In this document: piece after piece, positions 20,341-29,136 of the stretch
How the letters are laid out: each line of letters opens with the position of its first letter
Numbering within the stretch: the first letter of the stretch is position 1
Source: Flavobacteriaceae bacterium GF1
GTDB lineage: Bacteria; Bacteroidota; Bacteroidia; Flavobacteriales; Flavobacteriaceae
DNA: 64,000 nt
Assembly: GCA_009797885.1 (NCBI GenBank)
Contig: WNKP01000005.1
Span: 248,001-312,000, forward strand
Direction of reading: 5' to 3'
Notes under the pieces: generated by a model
Database searches by the model: none
What the model was told of the DNA's origin: nothing
The model's input: only the letters and a program-made list of their open reading frames with translations
Program-made: the position numbers and the translations under genes

Positions 20341-20800
20341 TTTCATCAAACCATTGGTAAAGTTCGCCTTTGGTAATTACAGCTCCCTGTTCAATTAATT
20401 GAAATTTGTCCAAGTTTTTATCGTGGGTATAGGCCTTTGATGCCGTTAGGTAATCCACAAAATCGGACTGCCAGTTCTTCTTGAACCAACCAAAACCTTC
20501 GCTGGTCCGTAAATCCACTTTGGGGTTCATCACCTTTACGGAAATGAGCTTCATTTCCTTATCCTCAAGTTCAAATAAATGCATATGGTTGGCTGAGATG
20601 TTTTCCAAATACTTGACCTTGGACAATACGCCCTCCCAGATCAAATCACTGAAGACATCCAATTCCTCTTCGGCCACTTCAGGATTCTTTTGCTTTATGT
20701 CCTTCCACTCATCCGCCGTAATGGATTGGGTCGCCAAGAAATTGATAAACTCCCCATGCAGTTCCTCAAACTGCTCTTTTGTCAGCCTTTTAAACTTCAT
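20324..20800 (-). CDS. DUF6495 family protein
   Basis: 158 residues from the ATG at 20800. No signal peptide or membrane segment; acidic and cytoplasmic. The pattern EEFINFLA-type N-terminus, TADEWKDIKQ and HLFELEDKEMKLISV fits DUF6495, a Bacteroidota family without known function. The last codons (ISPF and stop) lie inside the repeat element, so the C-terminus was probably set by insertion of that element. Transcribed from a -7 motif placed in the T tail of the upstream terminator. Confidence 0.78.
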   Translation of the reverse strand: MKFKRLTKEQFEELHGEFINFLATQSITADEWKDIKQKNPEVAEEELDVFSDLIWEGVLSKVKYLENISANHMHLFELEDKEMKLISVKVMNPKVDLRTSEGFGWFKKNWQSDFVDYLTASKAYTHDKNLDKFQLIEQGAVITKGELYQWFDEIISPF

Positions 20801-20818
20801 TGTAAAAAATAATTGGCA

Positions 20819-20826
20819 CAAAAATA
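20819..20826 (-). promoter_or_regulatory. -7 promoter motif of the DUF6495 gene
   Basis: TATTTTTG on the minus strand, about 18 bases before the ATG at 20800. It is part of the T-rich tail of the terminator at 20829-20848. Confidence 0.55.
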
Positions 20827-20828
20827 AA

Positions 20829-20848
20829 GCCCCGAAATCAATCGGGGC
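20829..20848 (-). terminator. Terminator of the large TonB receptor gene
   Basis: Stem GCCCCG / CGGGGC with an eight-base loop; on the minus strand it is followed by TTTATTTTTG. The tail doubles as the -7 motif of the next gene. Confidence 0.75.
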
Positions 20849-20876
20849 CTTAGAAAAACACTAAAAATGGATTTCC

Positions 20877-23800
20877 TTAAAATATGTATCGTATACCTAC
20901 TTGCGCCTGCCATCTGGAAATCAAATCAAAATTATCAACAAATGTCGAGGTTTGGGAAGGATCAAAACTATACACAGGGGTTGGATTTTCTTGGGAAAAG
21001 TCCACGGACACCCCTACGGGCTGTGTGTTCCTTTCAATTTGAAAAACACCCCAATTGGAATTTAGCAAGTTGCCAAAGTTCAAAATATCCAAACTTAACT
21101 GTAACGTATTTTTATTATCCCCTATAGCGTTAAAATTGAGATCTTGAAGAATTTTCACGTCCCATCTTCCTGTCCATGGTCTCTTTAAATCATTTCTACC
21201 CGTAAAACTACCTCGTCTGGCGCTCAGGTAATCGTCCTGTTGGATGAAGGCCTCAAAGGCATCCCGTTGTTCTTGTATTGAAGGATTGCCAGGGAATTGT
21301 GGCGCAACAAAATTAAGTTGCTGAACTTCTGCCGTAGTTGGCACATAAAGCAAATCGTTGGTAAAAGAACCATCGTTATTGATATCCCCAGAATAGGTAT
21401 ACGAGAAACGTTGACCGGAGGCATATTCAAAAAACGCACCTATGGATGTGGCCCATTTCCCCTTACCATAGCTCCATTGTTTGTTCAACTGCCCTATAAT
21501 ACGGTGCGTATTGCCAAACAGACTGGGCGTTAAAGGGGCGCGGTTGGCATTTCCTACAACCGGATTTAAATCAAACAGGTCACTGGAAATCTCGGCGGAC
21601 ATGGAATTCACATCAAATGCTTCCAAGAAGTTATAGGCCACCATGGCATAAAGGTTTTTCTGAAATTGTTTTTGAAGTTTAAAACTCCAGTTAAAGGAGC
21701 GTCCTTCATCAATATTGGAAATAACATAAGCGTTTGTGGCCCCACCAAATATTTGGGCTCGGTCTTCAAGTTGATAAATGGGGCGGGAATCTGGTCCCGT
21801 AAGTCTTCCCGTGGGTGTTCCCAGTCCAAAATTATAGGTTGTTGCAGCATTCAAATCCCTGGTGAAAATAATGTCCGTAGTAGCAATAATTCCATTATCG
21901 AACTTATAATCGATACCCAGGTTAGATCGCCAAACTTGCGGAAATTGGAAATTTGGATTGGTAGGTGTGTAAAAGAAGAAGTCCGTATTTTGAACTTGGT
22001 TCCCTACCCATACAAATGGAAACCTTCCGGAAAAAACTCCAGTACCACCCCGAATTTGAAAACTTTGGTCATCACGGACGTCCCAGTTAAATCCAAGTCG
22101 TGGGGACCAAAGAATGGAATTATCCGGTAAATCAAAGCTATCGAGAAGGATAGGTTCCCCGTTTTCATCAAAATATTGGATATCCGGAGCATAGGTACCC
22201 CCTGCTGACAGGAGCCCACCCTTTCGGTCAATATTTTCATCAATCAAATCACGGGTATTAAAATAGAGTGGTTTATCGGCCCTTAACCCGTAAGTAAGTT
22301 TAAAATTGTCGGTGATGTCCCATTCATCCTGTATGTAAAATGCCAATTGGCCCACGCTGGTCTCTGCTAAGTTCCATCCGCCCGGCGCCCCTATGGGCAA
22401 TTGATTGTTTGCATTGAATGTGGCCTCGGCATTGGCAATAGAAGCGCCAATAAGCCCGTTGTCAACCGCTTCCAAAAAAGCGTCGACACTTGAAAAATCA
22501 GGAGCAAACGTCCCTACGCCTCCATTTTCATTGAAAAAGACATAGCTACCCAGGTTAAAGGAGTTGAAGAAGTCGAATTTTTCATAGGAAAAACCAACCG
22601 TTACCGTATGGTCCCCAGAGAAAAACGTTAAATTATTGGTGATTTGAAATACATCCTGTTCCAGACGGTTGTTAATGGAAAATGGTTCGTGCCCTGCAAC
22701 AATGGCCCGTACCCCATCCTGCAAAATGTTGATATCCGGTGCAGGAGCTGAAAAAGGATTTCTGAAATCATTAAAACTGGTATAGCCTATCTGGAGCTTA
22801 TTCACGGCCGTGCCATCACCCAAGGTGGAATTCAATTCTGCCAAAAATGAATTGATCTCGTTATTGATCTGGTATCCGCTATTGGCGAACTGTAAGGTCG
22901 TGGCATCAGGACCACGACGGCCAATGGCCAATGGATTCGCATTCAAATCCCGACTGGCATCCAAAAAATTATAGATGAGTGCCAACCGATTGTTGTCATT
23001 AATGTTCCAATCCAATTTTAAGATGCCCTTGGTGGATTCAGAGCCACGCAAGAAACCCTCAAATGGTCCGGTTTCGTACCCTAATCCTGCCAATGCATCC
23101 GAGACCAATTGCAAATCACTGGCACTGACCCGGGCCACATTGTTACCCCCTTGTCCCCTATCGGCAAAAAAATTGGAACCCAAATCCTCCCTATCGTCCA
23201 CTTCAAAGTTGGCAAAAAAGAAAAGCTTGTTTTTTACGATAGGCCCTCCAATACTGATACCATACTGGGTTTGTGTCAGGTCCGGGACAAAAATATCATC
23301 TCCGGAAACCTTACCTCCGGTCAAATCCTGATTTCTATAGAACCCGTAAACCGTTCCCCTAAATTCATTGGTTCCACTTTTTGTAACCGCATTTACTGCT
23401 GCTCCCGTAAAACCGGCCTGCCTAACATCATAGGGAGCCAGGGATACTTGGACCTGATCTATGGCATCCAGGGAAATGGGCTGTGCGTTGGACTGTCCGC
23501 CGGGGGTTGGGGCGTCCAGGCCAAATGGATTGTTAAAAATAGAGCCATCCAACGAAAAGTTATTAAACTGGTTGTTCCTCCCCCCAAAGGAAATCCCATC
23601 GGAAGATGCCGTTGGTTCCAAACGGGTGAAATCTGCCTGGGAACGACTAATAGTAGGTAATCTTCGTAGTTCGCGGTCCCCCAAATTGGTTTCCGAACCC
23701 GTCCTATCACTACCAAAAGTTCCACTTCTGTCGGAAATCACCACCACTTCATCCAACTGTTGGCTCTCGGAAACCAGTTGTGCATCCAAATTAAAGGTCT

Positions 23801-24095
23801 TGCCCAGGGCAAGGAATATGCCTGTTTCCTTTTGTTCCTTAAAACCCACATAGGAAATCGTTATCTCATAGGGACCACCAACCCTAAGGTTTAAAAGGGT
23901 AAATCTTCCATCTTCATTGGTTATGGCGCCGTACCTTGTTCCAGTTGGGGTATGTACCCCTATTACATTAGCACCTAAAAGGGGTACATTTTGGTCATCC
24001 ACGACCGTACCCCGAATATTTGAGGTGGTCACCTGCGAATAGGAAAAAACCATGGAACTGCATATGGCAATTCCCAAGAGTAAAAATCTTTTCAT
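20877..24095 (-). CDS. Oar-like TonB-dependent receptor with carboxypeptidase-regulatory domain
   Basis: 1072 residues. Signal peptide ends near MVFSYSQ; a CarboxypepD_reg beta-sandwich follows (about 25-110, VVDDQNVPLLGANVIGVHTP), then a plug region with SFGGRNNQFNNFSLDGS and VNAVTKSGTNEFRGTVYG, then a long barrel ending QVGIRYIF. The length and the NAVTKSGTNEFRG block match the Oar-type receptors, implicated in adhesion, protein secretion or uptake of large substrates in Bacteroidota and Myxococcus. Single gene between two terminators with its own -7 motif; substrate unknown. Confidence 0.88.
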   Translation of the reverse strand: MKRFLLLGIAICSSMVFSYSQVTTSNIRGTVVDDQNVPLLGANVIGVHTPTGTRYGAITNEDGRFTLLNLRVGGPYEITISYVGFKEQKETGIFLALGKTFNLDAQLVSESQQLDEVVVISDRSGTFGSDRTGSETNLGDRELRRLPTISRSQADFTRLEPTASSDGISFGGRNNQFNNFSLDGSIFNNPFGLDAPTPGGQSNAQPISLDAIDQVQVSLAPYDVRQAGFTGAAVNAVTKSGTNEFRGTVYGFYRNQDLTGGKVSGDDIFVPDLTQTQYGISIGGPIVKNKLFFFANFEVDDREDLGSNFFADRGQGGNNVARVSASDLQLVSDALAGLGYETGPFEGFLRGSESTKGILKLDWNINDNNRLALIYNFLDASRDLNANPLAIGRRGPDATTLQFANSGYQINNEINSFLAELNSTLGDGTAVNKLQIGYTSFNDFRNPFSAPAPDINILQDGVRAIVAGHEPFSINNRLEQDVFQITNNLTFFSGDHTVTVGFSYEKFDFFNSFNLGSYVFFNENGGVGTFAPDFSSVDAFLEAVDNGLIGASIANAEATFNANNQLPIGAPGGWNLAETSVGQLAFYIQDEWDITDNFKLTYGLRADKPLYFNTRDLIDENIDRKGGLLSAGGTYAPDIQYFDENGEPILLDSFDLPDNSILWSPRLGFNWDVRDDQSFQIRGGTGVFSGRFPFVWVGNQVQNTDFFFYTPTNPNFQFPQVWRSNLGIDYKFDNGIIATTDIIFTRDLNAATTYNFGLGTPTGRLTGPDSRPIYQLEDRAQIFGGATNAYVISNIDEGRSFNWSFKLQKQFQKNLYAMVAYNFLEAFDVNSMSAEISSDLFDLNPVVGNANRAPLTPSLFGNTHRIIGQLNKQWSYGKGKWATSIGAFFEYASGQRFSYTYSGDINNDGSFTNDLLYVPTTAEVQQLNFVAPQFPGNPSIQEQRDAFEAFIQQDDYLSARRGSFTGRNDLKRPWTGRWDVKILQDLNFNAIGDNKNTLQLSLDILNFGNLLNSNWGVFQIERNTQPVGVSVDFSQENPTPVYSFDPSQTSTFVDNFDLISRWQAQVGIRYIF

Positions 24096-24128
24096 AATGT
24101 TCTCTGTTAGTTCATGTTAAAGCCAATG

Positions 24129-24136
24129 CAAACATA
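24129..24136 (-). promoter_or_regulatory. -7 promoter motif of the large TonB receptor gene
   Basis: TATGTTTG on the minus strand, perfect TAnnTTTG, about 33 bases before the ATG at 24095 and a few bases beyond the T tract of the ribosomal operon terminator. Confidence 0.55.
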
Positions 24137-24140
24137 TCGC

Positions 24141-24170
24141 AAAAAAAAGAGCTATGAATCCATAGCTCTT
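24141..24170 (-). terminator. Terminator of the rpsF-rpsR-rplI operon
   Basis: Perfect ten-pair stem AAGAGCTATG / CATAGCTCTT with a four-base loop, followed on the minus strand by eight T residues. Confidence 0.93.
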
Positions 24171-24202
24171 AACAATTTATTAACCAAAATGTGGTTTTTT
24201 TT

Positions 24203-24655
24203 TCACTTTGCCTCAGCAATCACTTCAAAAGGGAAATCTATAACAACTTCCCTATGTAATCTGATCTTGGCATTGTAAGGTCCTGTTCTTTTAATGGTAC
24301 CCCCCTGGATGGCAATAAACTTCTTGTCAATGCTCTCCCCGGCCTTGGAAATGGCTTCTGCCAAATCTATATTGGTTACGGAACCAAACAGTTTGTCGCC
24401 AACACCTACTTTGGCAGGTATCTTAATCTCCATTGCCTTTATGGAATCCGCCACTTTATTGGCATCGTCAATGATCTGTTTCTCCTTGTGGGCCCTTTGC
24501 CTCAAATTTTCGGCCAAAACCTTTTTGGCGGATGGCGTAGCCAAGGATGCCATTCCCTTGGGAATTAGAAAGTTTCTGCCATAACCGGGCTTTACGGTGA
24601 CAATATCGTCCTTGAAGCCCAAATCCTGTACGTCTTGTTTTAAAATCAATTCCAT
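24203..24655 (-). CDS. rplI: 50S ribosomal protein L9
   Basis: 150 residues. The N-terminal RNA-binding lobe reads MELILKQDVQDLG, then KPGYGRNFLIPKGMA, a central long helix rich in charged residues, and the C-terminal lobe. Last gene of the leftward rpsF-rpsR-rplI operon, 13 bases after rpsR. Confidence 0.98.
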   Translation of the reverse strand: MELILKQDVQDLGFKDDIVTVKPGYGRNFLIPKGMASLATPSAKKVLAENLRQRAHKEKQIIDDANKVADSIKAMEIKIPAKVGVGDKLFGSVTNIDLAEAISKAGESIDKKFIAIQGGTIKRTGPYNAKIRLHREVVIDFPFEVIAEAK

Positions 24656-24668
24656 TGCTCCAATTCTT

Positions 24669-24965
24669 TTATTTTAACATATCACCTACATAGGGCATCA
24701 AGGCCAGATGGCGTGCCCTCTTTACTGCTTGTGCGACCTTTCTTTGGTACTTTAGGGAAGTTCCCGTTAGCCTTCTGGGCAACAATTTCCCTTGTTCATT
24801 TACCAATTTCATCAAGAAATCCGGGTCTTTGTAATCAATATATTTGATTCCGGATTTTTTGAAACGGCAATACTTCTTTTGTTTTGTGGTCTCTATGTTC
24901 AATGGGGTCAAATACCTGATTTCCCCATCTTTTTTAGCTTTTGCTTGTTGTTCTATGGATGACAT
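24669..24965 (-). CDS. rpsR: 30S ribosomal protein S18
   Basis: 98 residues. Recognised by [37 protein letters not shown] and [20 protein letters not shown]. It lies three bases after rpsF. S18 and S6 form a heterodimer in the 30S platform, consistent with their co-transcription. Confidence 0.98.
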   Translation of the reverse strand: MSSIEQQAKAKKDGEIRYLTPLNIETTKQKKYCRFKKSGIKYIDYKDPDFLMKLVNEQGKLLPRRLTGTSLKYQRKVAQAVKRARHLALMPYVGDMLK

Positions 24966-24968
24966 ACC

Positions 24969-25307
24969 CTACGCTTTTACTTTTAGTTTGGTTCTTCTTT
25001 TCTCTGCCCATGCAATTGCATGTTTGTCCAACTTAACGGTAAGAAAACGCATAACACGTTCGTCCCTTCTAAACTCAACTTCATAAGGAGTGATCACTTC
25101 TCCTGATGATGCAAATTCAAACAAGTGGTAAAACCCACTTTTTTTGTTCTGGATCGGGTAGGCCAATTTTTTAAGCCCCCAATCTTCTTTGGCCACCATT
25201 TTGGCGCCATTCTTAACCAAGAAATCCTCAAATTTCTTGACTGTTTCCTCTATCTGCGTTTCAGATAGAACGGGATTCAAAATGAAAACAGTTTCGTAAT
25301 GGTTCAT
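24969..25307 (-). CDS. rpsF: 30S ribosomal protein S6
   Basis: 112 residues. Begins MNHYETVFILNPVLSE, the S6 signature, with LKKLAYPIQNKKSGFYHLFEF in two parts further on. First gene of the ribosomal operon, with a clear promoter. The single-strand-binding protein gene often found inside this operon in other bacteria is absent. Confidence 0.98.
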   Translation of the reverse strand: MNHYETVFILNPVLSETQIEETVKKFEDFLVKNGAKMVAKEDWGLKKLAYPIQNKKSGFYHLFEFASSGEVITPYEVEFRRDERVMRFLTVKLDKHAIAWAEKRRTKLKVKA

Positions 25308-25330
25308 AAATCTATTTTTTTAAAGGAGCG

Positions 25331-25361
25331 CAAAAGTAATCATATTTCATTCCGTTCACAA
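25331..25361 (-). promoter_or_regulatory. Promoter of rpsF-rpsR-rplI
   Basis: On the minus strand: TTG (25359-25361), 20-base spacer, TACTTTTG (25331-25338), perfect -7 motif. Leader about 20 bases. Confidence 0.7.
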
Positions 25362-25543
25362 GAAAAATGATAATTGTTCGTTAACCATTTAGGAAGTTAT
25401 TAACAACTAAAATCAAAAACAAACCTACATCGTGCATAATACCGAATACACAACAGAATAGGCCATGTTTACATCTTTTGTTGCTGTTTATCGAGTTTAT
25501 TATGTAATTTGCCGATGATTTAACCCCACAAATCACCCCATTT

Positions 25544-26236
25544 ATGAAACTAAAAAGTATAATTGTAGACGATTCTTCTATGCAGCGTATGGCGGTAGCT
25601 AAGTTAGTCAACAATCACCCACATCTTGCCTTGGTAGCCGAATACAGTAATGCTATAGAAGCCAAAAATGGTTTAAAGAACAATGAGGTAGACCTTATCT
25701 TTCTTGATGTTGAAATGCCCATTATCAGCGGTTTTGACCTACTTGAAGCCTTGGAAAATCCACCTCAGGTCATCTTAATTACGGGAAAGCCCGACTATGC
25801 GCTCAAAGCTTTTGATTATGATGTGACCGATTATCTGCACAAACCCATAACACTTGCAAGATTTGAAGCATCCGTAAAACGTGCTGTTTCAAAGTACGAG
25901 CAAATGCATCGTTCCGAAGAGGACGAGGAGCATATTTTTGTAAAAAGCAACCTTAAGAAACGTAAGGTTATCCTTAATGACATCAAATGGATCGAAGCGC
26001 TTGGGGATTATATTAAACTGGTGACGGATGAAGCAAATATTGTTATCCTGTCAACCATGAAATCCTTTGAAAAACAACTACCGGCAGAAAAATTCCTAAG
26101 AATTCACAAGTCCTATATTGTGAACCTGGAAAAAATTGAAAAGTTCAACAGTAAAAATGTGGAAGTGGGGGGGCGTCAAATTCCTTTAAGTAGGAACAAA
26201 AAGACCGAATTGGCAGAGGCTTTGGCCAATGTTTAA
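25544..26236 (+). CDS. LytTR family response regulator
   Basis: 230 residues. Receiver domain (1-120) with the acidic pair in IIVDDS, phospho-acceptor Asp55 in LIFLDVEMP, Thr/Lys positions in ILITGKP and YLHKP. Residues about 130-228 form a LytTR DNA-binding domain (RIHKSYIVNLEKIE). No histidine kinase is adjacent, so its input is unknown; such LytTR regulators normally pair with 7TMR or Yehu-type kinases encoded beside them. The 236-base upstream region holds no other gene and no clear TAnnTTTG motif for it. Its stop abuts the priA stop on the other strand. Confidence 0.93.
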   Translation: MKLKSIIVDDSSMQRMAVAKLVNNHPHLALVAEYSNAIEAKNGLKNNEVDLIFLDVEMPIISGFDLLEALENPPQVILITGKPDYALKAFDYDVTDYLHKPITLARFEASVKRAVSKYEQMHRSEEDEEHIFVKSNLKKRKVILNDIKWIEALGDYIKLVTDEANIVILSTMKSFEKQLPAEKFLRIHKSYIVNLEKIEKFNSKNVEVGGRQIPLSRNKKTELAEALANV

Positions 26237-28693
26237 TTAAATGTGGTCCACGTTATAGACCACCCTAACACTTCTGAAGTTAGAAATGGCATCAAAAGAG
26301 TGATTCACTCTTTTGATGCTTTTTTTTGTTTTGGCCACAGGCTCGGCAGTAGTGAACTTGATCAAGATATTCTTTAAGTATTGATTTCTTATCCTGGAGA
26401 TTGCAGGGGATTCGGGGCCCAAAACCGTACATTTTAAAACATTTCGCAAGGAAGTCGCAAACCAATCGGAAGCCTCGTTAAGCTTATTGTAATCACGGTC
26501 CTTTAACGTAATCCTTAGAATCTTTGTCCCAGGGGGATATTTAAACTGCTCCCTCTCATACACTTGATCATGAAAAAACTTGGGGTAATCATAACTGGAA
26601 ACCTGTTGGAGCACTTGATGGTAGGGATTGTAGGTCTGCACCAGTACGTTTCCCCTTTTTTGTGTCCTCCCCGATCTTCCCGCCACCTGGACCAATAGCT
26701 GAAAACTACGCTCATGGGCCCGGTAATCGGGAAAATTCAATAGGGAATCTGCATTCATGATGCCGACCAAACCGACATTTCTAAAATCCAATCCCTTGGT
26801 AATCATCTGGGTCCCCACCAAAATATCCAACTCCTGTGCTTCAAAAGCGTTTATGAGTTTGTCATAGGAATATTTGCCACGGGTAGTATCCAAATCCATA
26901 CGGCCCACATTGGCATCCGGAAAAAGATGTTTTAATTCTTCTTGAATTTGTTCGGTCCCAAAGCCCTTGGTATCCAATGTGCTGCTACCGCAGGCCTGGC
27001 AACTTTGTAAAATTGGAATATGAAATCCACAGTAATGGCAGCGCAACTGCTCCCGATGCTGATGCAGTGTTAAGCTTACATCACAATTTGGGCATTGAGC
27101 GGCGTGACCACAGGTGGTACATTCCAAAATTGGAGCAAACCCCCTCCTGTTTTGAAAAAGGATGATTTGCTCATTTTCTTCAAGTGCTGTTTCCATGGCC
27201 TTGAGAAGTCGCTCGGAAAAATGTCCCTTCATCCGTTTTTTCCTATGGGCCTCCTTAATATCGACCAACTCAATCTCCGGCATCAAAACTTCCCCATAAC
27301 GCCTTGGAATTTCAGCAATTCCATACTTTCCTTTTTTGACGTTGTGATAACTCTCTATACTGGGGGTGGCAGAACCCAATAGACAATTGGCCCCATGGAG
27401 GTTGGCCAGAACAATGGCGGCATCCCGGGCATGATATCTCGGGGCAGGGTCAAATTGTTTGTAGGATTGTTCATGTTCTTCATCAACCACAACCAAACCC
27501 AACTTGGAAAAGGGAAGAAACAAAGCGGACCGGGCACCAAGGATTACCTGGGCTTTTTCACTTTGATGTAGAACGTTGTTCCAGACCTCAATACGTTCGT
27601 TAAAACTATATCTGGAGTGATATACAGCTACGGTATTCCCAAAATAGGCCTTTAATCGATTGATCAATTGGGTCGTCAATGCAATTTCCGGTAGCAGGTA
27701 CAACACCTGTTTGCCGCTATCAATGACCTTTTTGATGAGTTTGATGTATACTTCGGTCTTACCCGAAGAAGTGACACCGTGCAACAGACATACCCTGGGT
27801 TTTTCAAAACTCTCCTGAATAGCCCCAATGGCCTCGGTCTGTAACGGGTTAAGTTGAATATCCCCTACCTTGCGCGCTCCTTCTTCATAGACCACCCTAT
27901 CCGTTTGAAGTTCGTACGCTTCAAAAACCGATTTCCCGATCAATGCTTTGATGACCGATTTGGAGATTCTACTGGTTTTTTCAAAATCAGTTAATCTAAC
28001 TGGCTTCTTTTGTCGTCCGTAAATGCTGAAGTACGAGAGTACCGCCTGGCTCTGTTTTGGGGCCCGCGTCAACGTTTCCAACAAGTTTTGTAAGGCCGTT
28101 TCCGATTCGTATTCTGAATTTAACCGGATATACTTAACGGTCTTTGGTCTGTACTTTTCATGGATTTCCTCTTTTAATCGTACCACCCCTTTCTCCACCA
28201 AGCCATTGATAAGGGGAAGTACCCTTTTGCGGTCCGTAATATCCGCTACGTCCTTAATCTGTAAAGAGGATTGGTGACGTAATGCCTCAACAATCAAGAA
28301 TTCATCATCGGTCAATTCACTTTCCGGCAATTTATCCAATACATGGGGGAGTATCAATGTTTCACTTTCCAACAATAAGGCGTTGGGAAGCCCTGCCCTG
28401 ACAACTTCGCCCAGTGTGCACATATAATAGTCGGCTATCCATTGCCAAAACTGGATCTGTGTGGGCACCAACACTGGGTGGGCATCCAATATCTCATGAA
28501 TTTCCTTGGCCTCATAGGCCGTTGGTGGATTTTGATGGACATGGAAGGCAATAGCTGTGTAAATCTTGGATTTTCCAAAAGGTACGGCCACCCGCATACC
28601 TTTTTTAAGGGCAGCGGCCTCTTCGGAAGCAATCTTATAGGTAAACGTCCGTTCTATCCGAATGGGTAGGATGACATCCAAGAAATACTGCAT
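26237..28693 (-). CDS. priA: Primosomal replication protein N' (helicase)
   Basis: 818 residues. N-terminal DNA-binding domain (about 1-110), then a superfamily 2 helicase with Walker A GVTSSGKTEVY, the DEEH box in LVVVDEEHEQSYK, and motif V/VI near VGTQMITKGLDF and QVAGRSGR. Two zinc sites are built from the Cys pairs in CTTCGHAAQCPNCD and RCHYCG/SCQACGSS. PriA restarts stalled replication forks by reloading the primosome. First known gene of its strand after nadC-yihY-DUF2147, with only five bases separating it from the DUF2147 gene. Confidence 0.97.
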   Translation of the reverse strand: MQYFLDVILPIRIERTFTYKIASEEAAALKKGMRVAVPFGKSKIYTAIAFHVHQNPPTAYEAKEIHEILDAHPVLVPTQIQFWQWIADYYMCTLGEVVRAGLPNALLLESETLILPHVLDKLPESELTDDEFLIVEALRHQSSLQIKDVADITDRKRVLPLINGLVEKGVVRLKEEIHEKYRPKTVKYIRLNSEYESETALQNLLETLTRAPKQSQAVLSYFSIYGRQKKPVRLTDFEKTSRISKSVIKALIGKSVFEAYELQTDRVVYEEGARKVGDIQLNPLQTEAIGAIQESFEKPRVCLLHGVTSSGKTEVYIKLIKKVIDSGKQVLYLLPEIALTTQLINRLKAYFGNTVAVYHSRYSFNERIEVWNNVLHQSEKAQVILGARSALFLPFSKLGLVVVDEEHEQSYKQFDPAPRYHARDAAIVLANLHGANCLLGSATPSIESYHNVKKGKYGIAEIPRRYGEVLMPEIELVDIKEAHRKKRMKGHFSERLLKAMETALEENEQIILFQNRRGFAPILECTTCGHAAQCPNCDVSLTLHQHREQLRCHYCGFHIPILQSCQACGSSTLDTKGFGTEQIQEELKHLFPDANVGRMDLDTTRGKYSYDKLINAFEAQELDILVGTQMITKGLDFRNVGLVGIMNADSLLNFPDYRAHERSFQLLVQVAGRSGRTQKRGNVLVQTYNPYHQVLQQVSSYDYPKFFHDQVYEREQFKYPPGTKILRITLKDRDYNKLNEASDWFATSLRNVLKCTVLGPESPAISRIRNQYLKNILIKFTTAEPVAKTKKSIKRVNHSFDAISNFRSVRVVYNVDHI

Positions 28694-28698
28694 AGGTG

Positions 28699-29136
28699 CT
28701 ATAGGTCGTTAACCCGTAACCACGTTTGGGTACGGTAGAAAAAGGCTAGATATCCCCTGACTTTGAGTCTGTTTTCATTGTCCGGATCCAACCAAATCTT
28801 TCCTCTAACGGTCAGTCCCTTGGTCGGGTCAGTCAACCTTTTGCCCTTGTAAGCACCGTCCTCTTCCTTAGTAAAACCGTCAATTATGGGCAATCCCAAG
28901 ATCGGTCTATCCTTTAACTTACCATCACATTTGATGCATTTGGCATCTTTGCGGTCTTTATTTAAAATCTTAATCACCCTTCCAAAAAGCTTTCCCTGTT
29001 CCCGAGTGATTTCCACCAAGGCTTTTGCCTCTCCGGTTTCATCATCAATCGTCTTCCACTTTCCCAGGACGGATTGGGCATTGCCAACATGTACGCCCAA
29101 CATCAAAAAACTAATCAAAAAAACTATTCTTCCCAT
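28699..29136 (-). CDS. DUF2147 family secreted protein
   Basis: 145 residues. A signal peptide ends about GVHVGNAQ. The mature part begins SVLGKWKTIDDETGEAKALV and continues with GKLFGRVIKI, the DUF2147 pattern of a small periplasmic beta-barrel-like fold of unknown function. A Cys pair (AKCIKCDGK) could form a disulphide. Its 5' end overlaps the yihY-like gene by 26 bases, implying one transcript. Confidence 0.87.
   Translation of the reverse strand: MGRIVFLISFLMLGVHVGNAQSVLGKWKTIDDETGEAKALVEITREQGKLFGRVIKILNKDRKDAKCIKCDGKLKDRPILGLPIIDGFTKEEDGAYKGKRLTDPTKGLTVRGKIWLDPDNENRLKVRGYLAFFYRTQTWLRVNDL

Noticed and set aside
22975-23853. Overlapping plus-strand ORFs inside the large TonB receptor gene
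   Set aside because: Low-complexity shadow frames of a gene with strong homology on the other strand.
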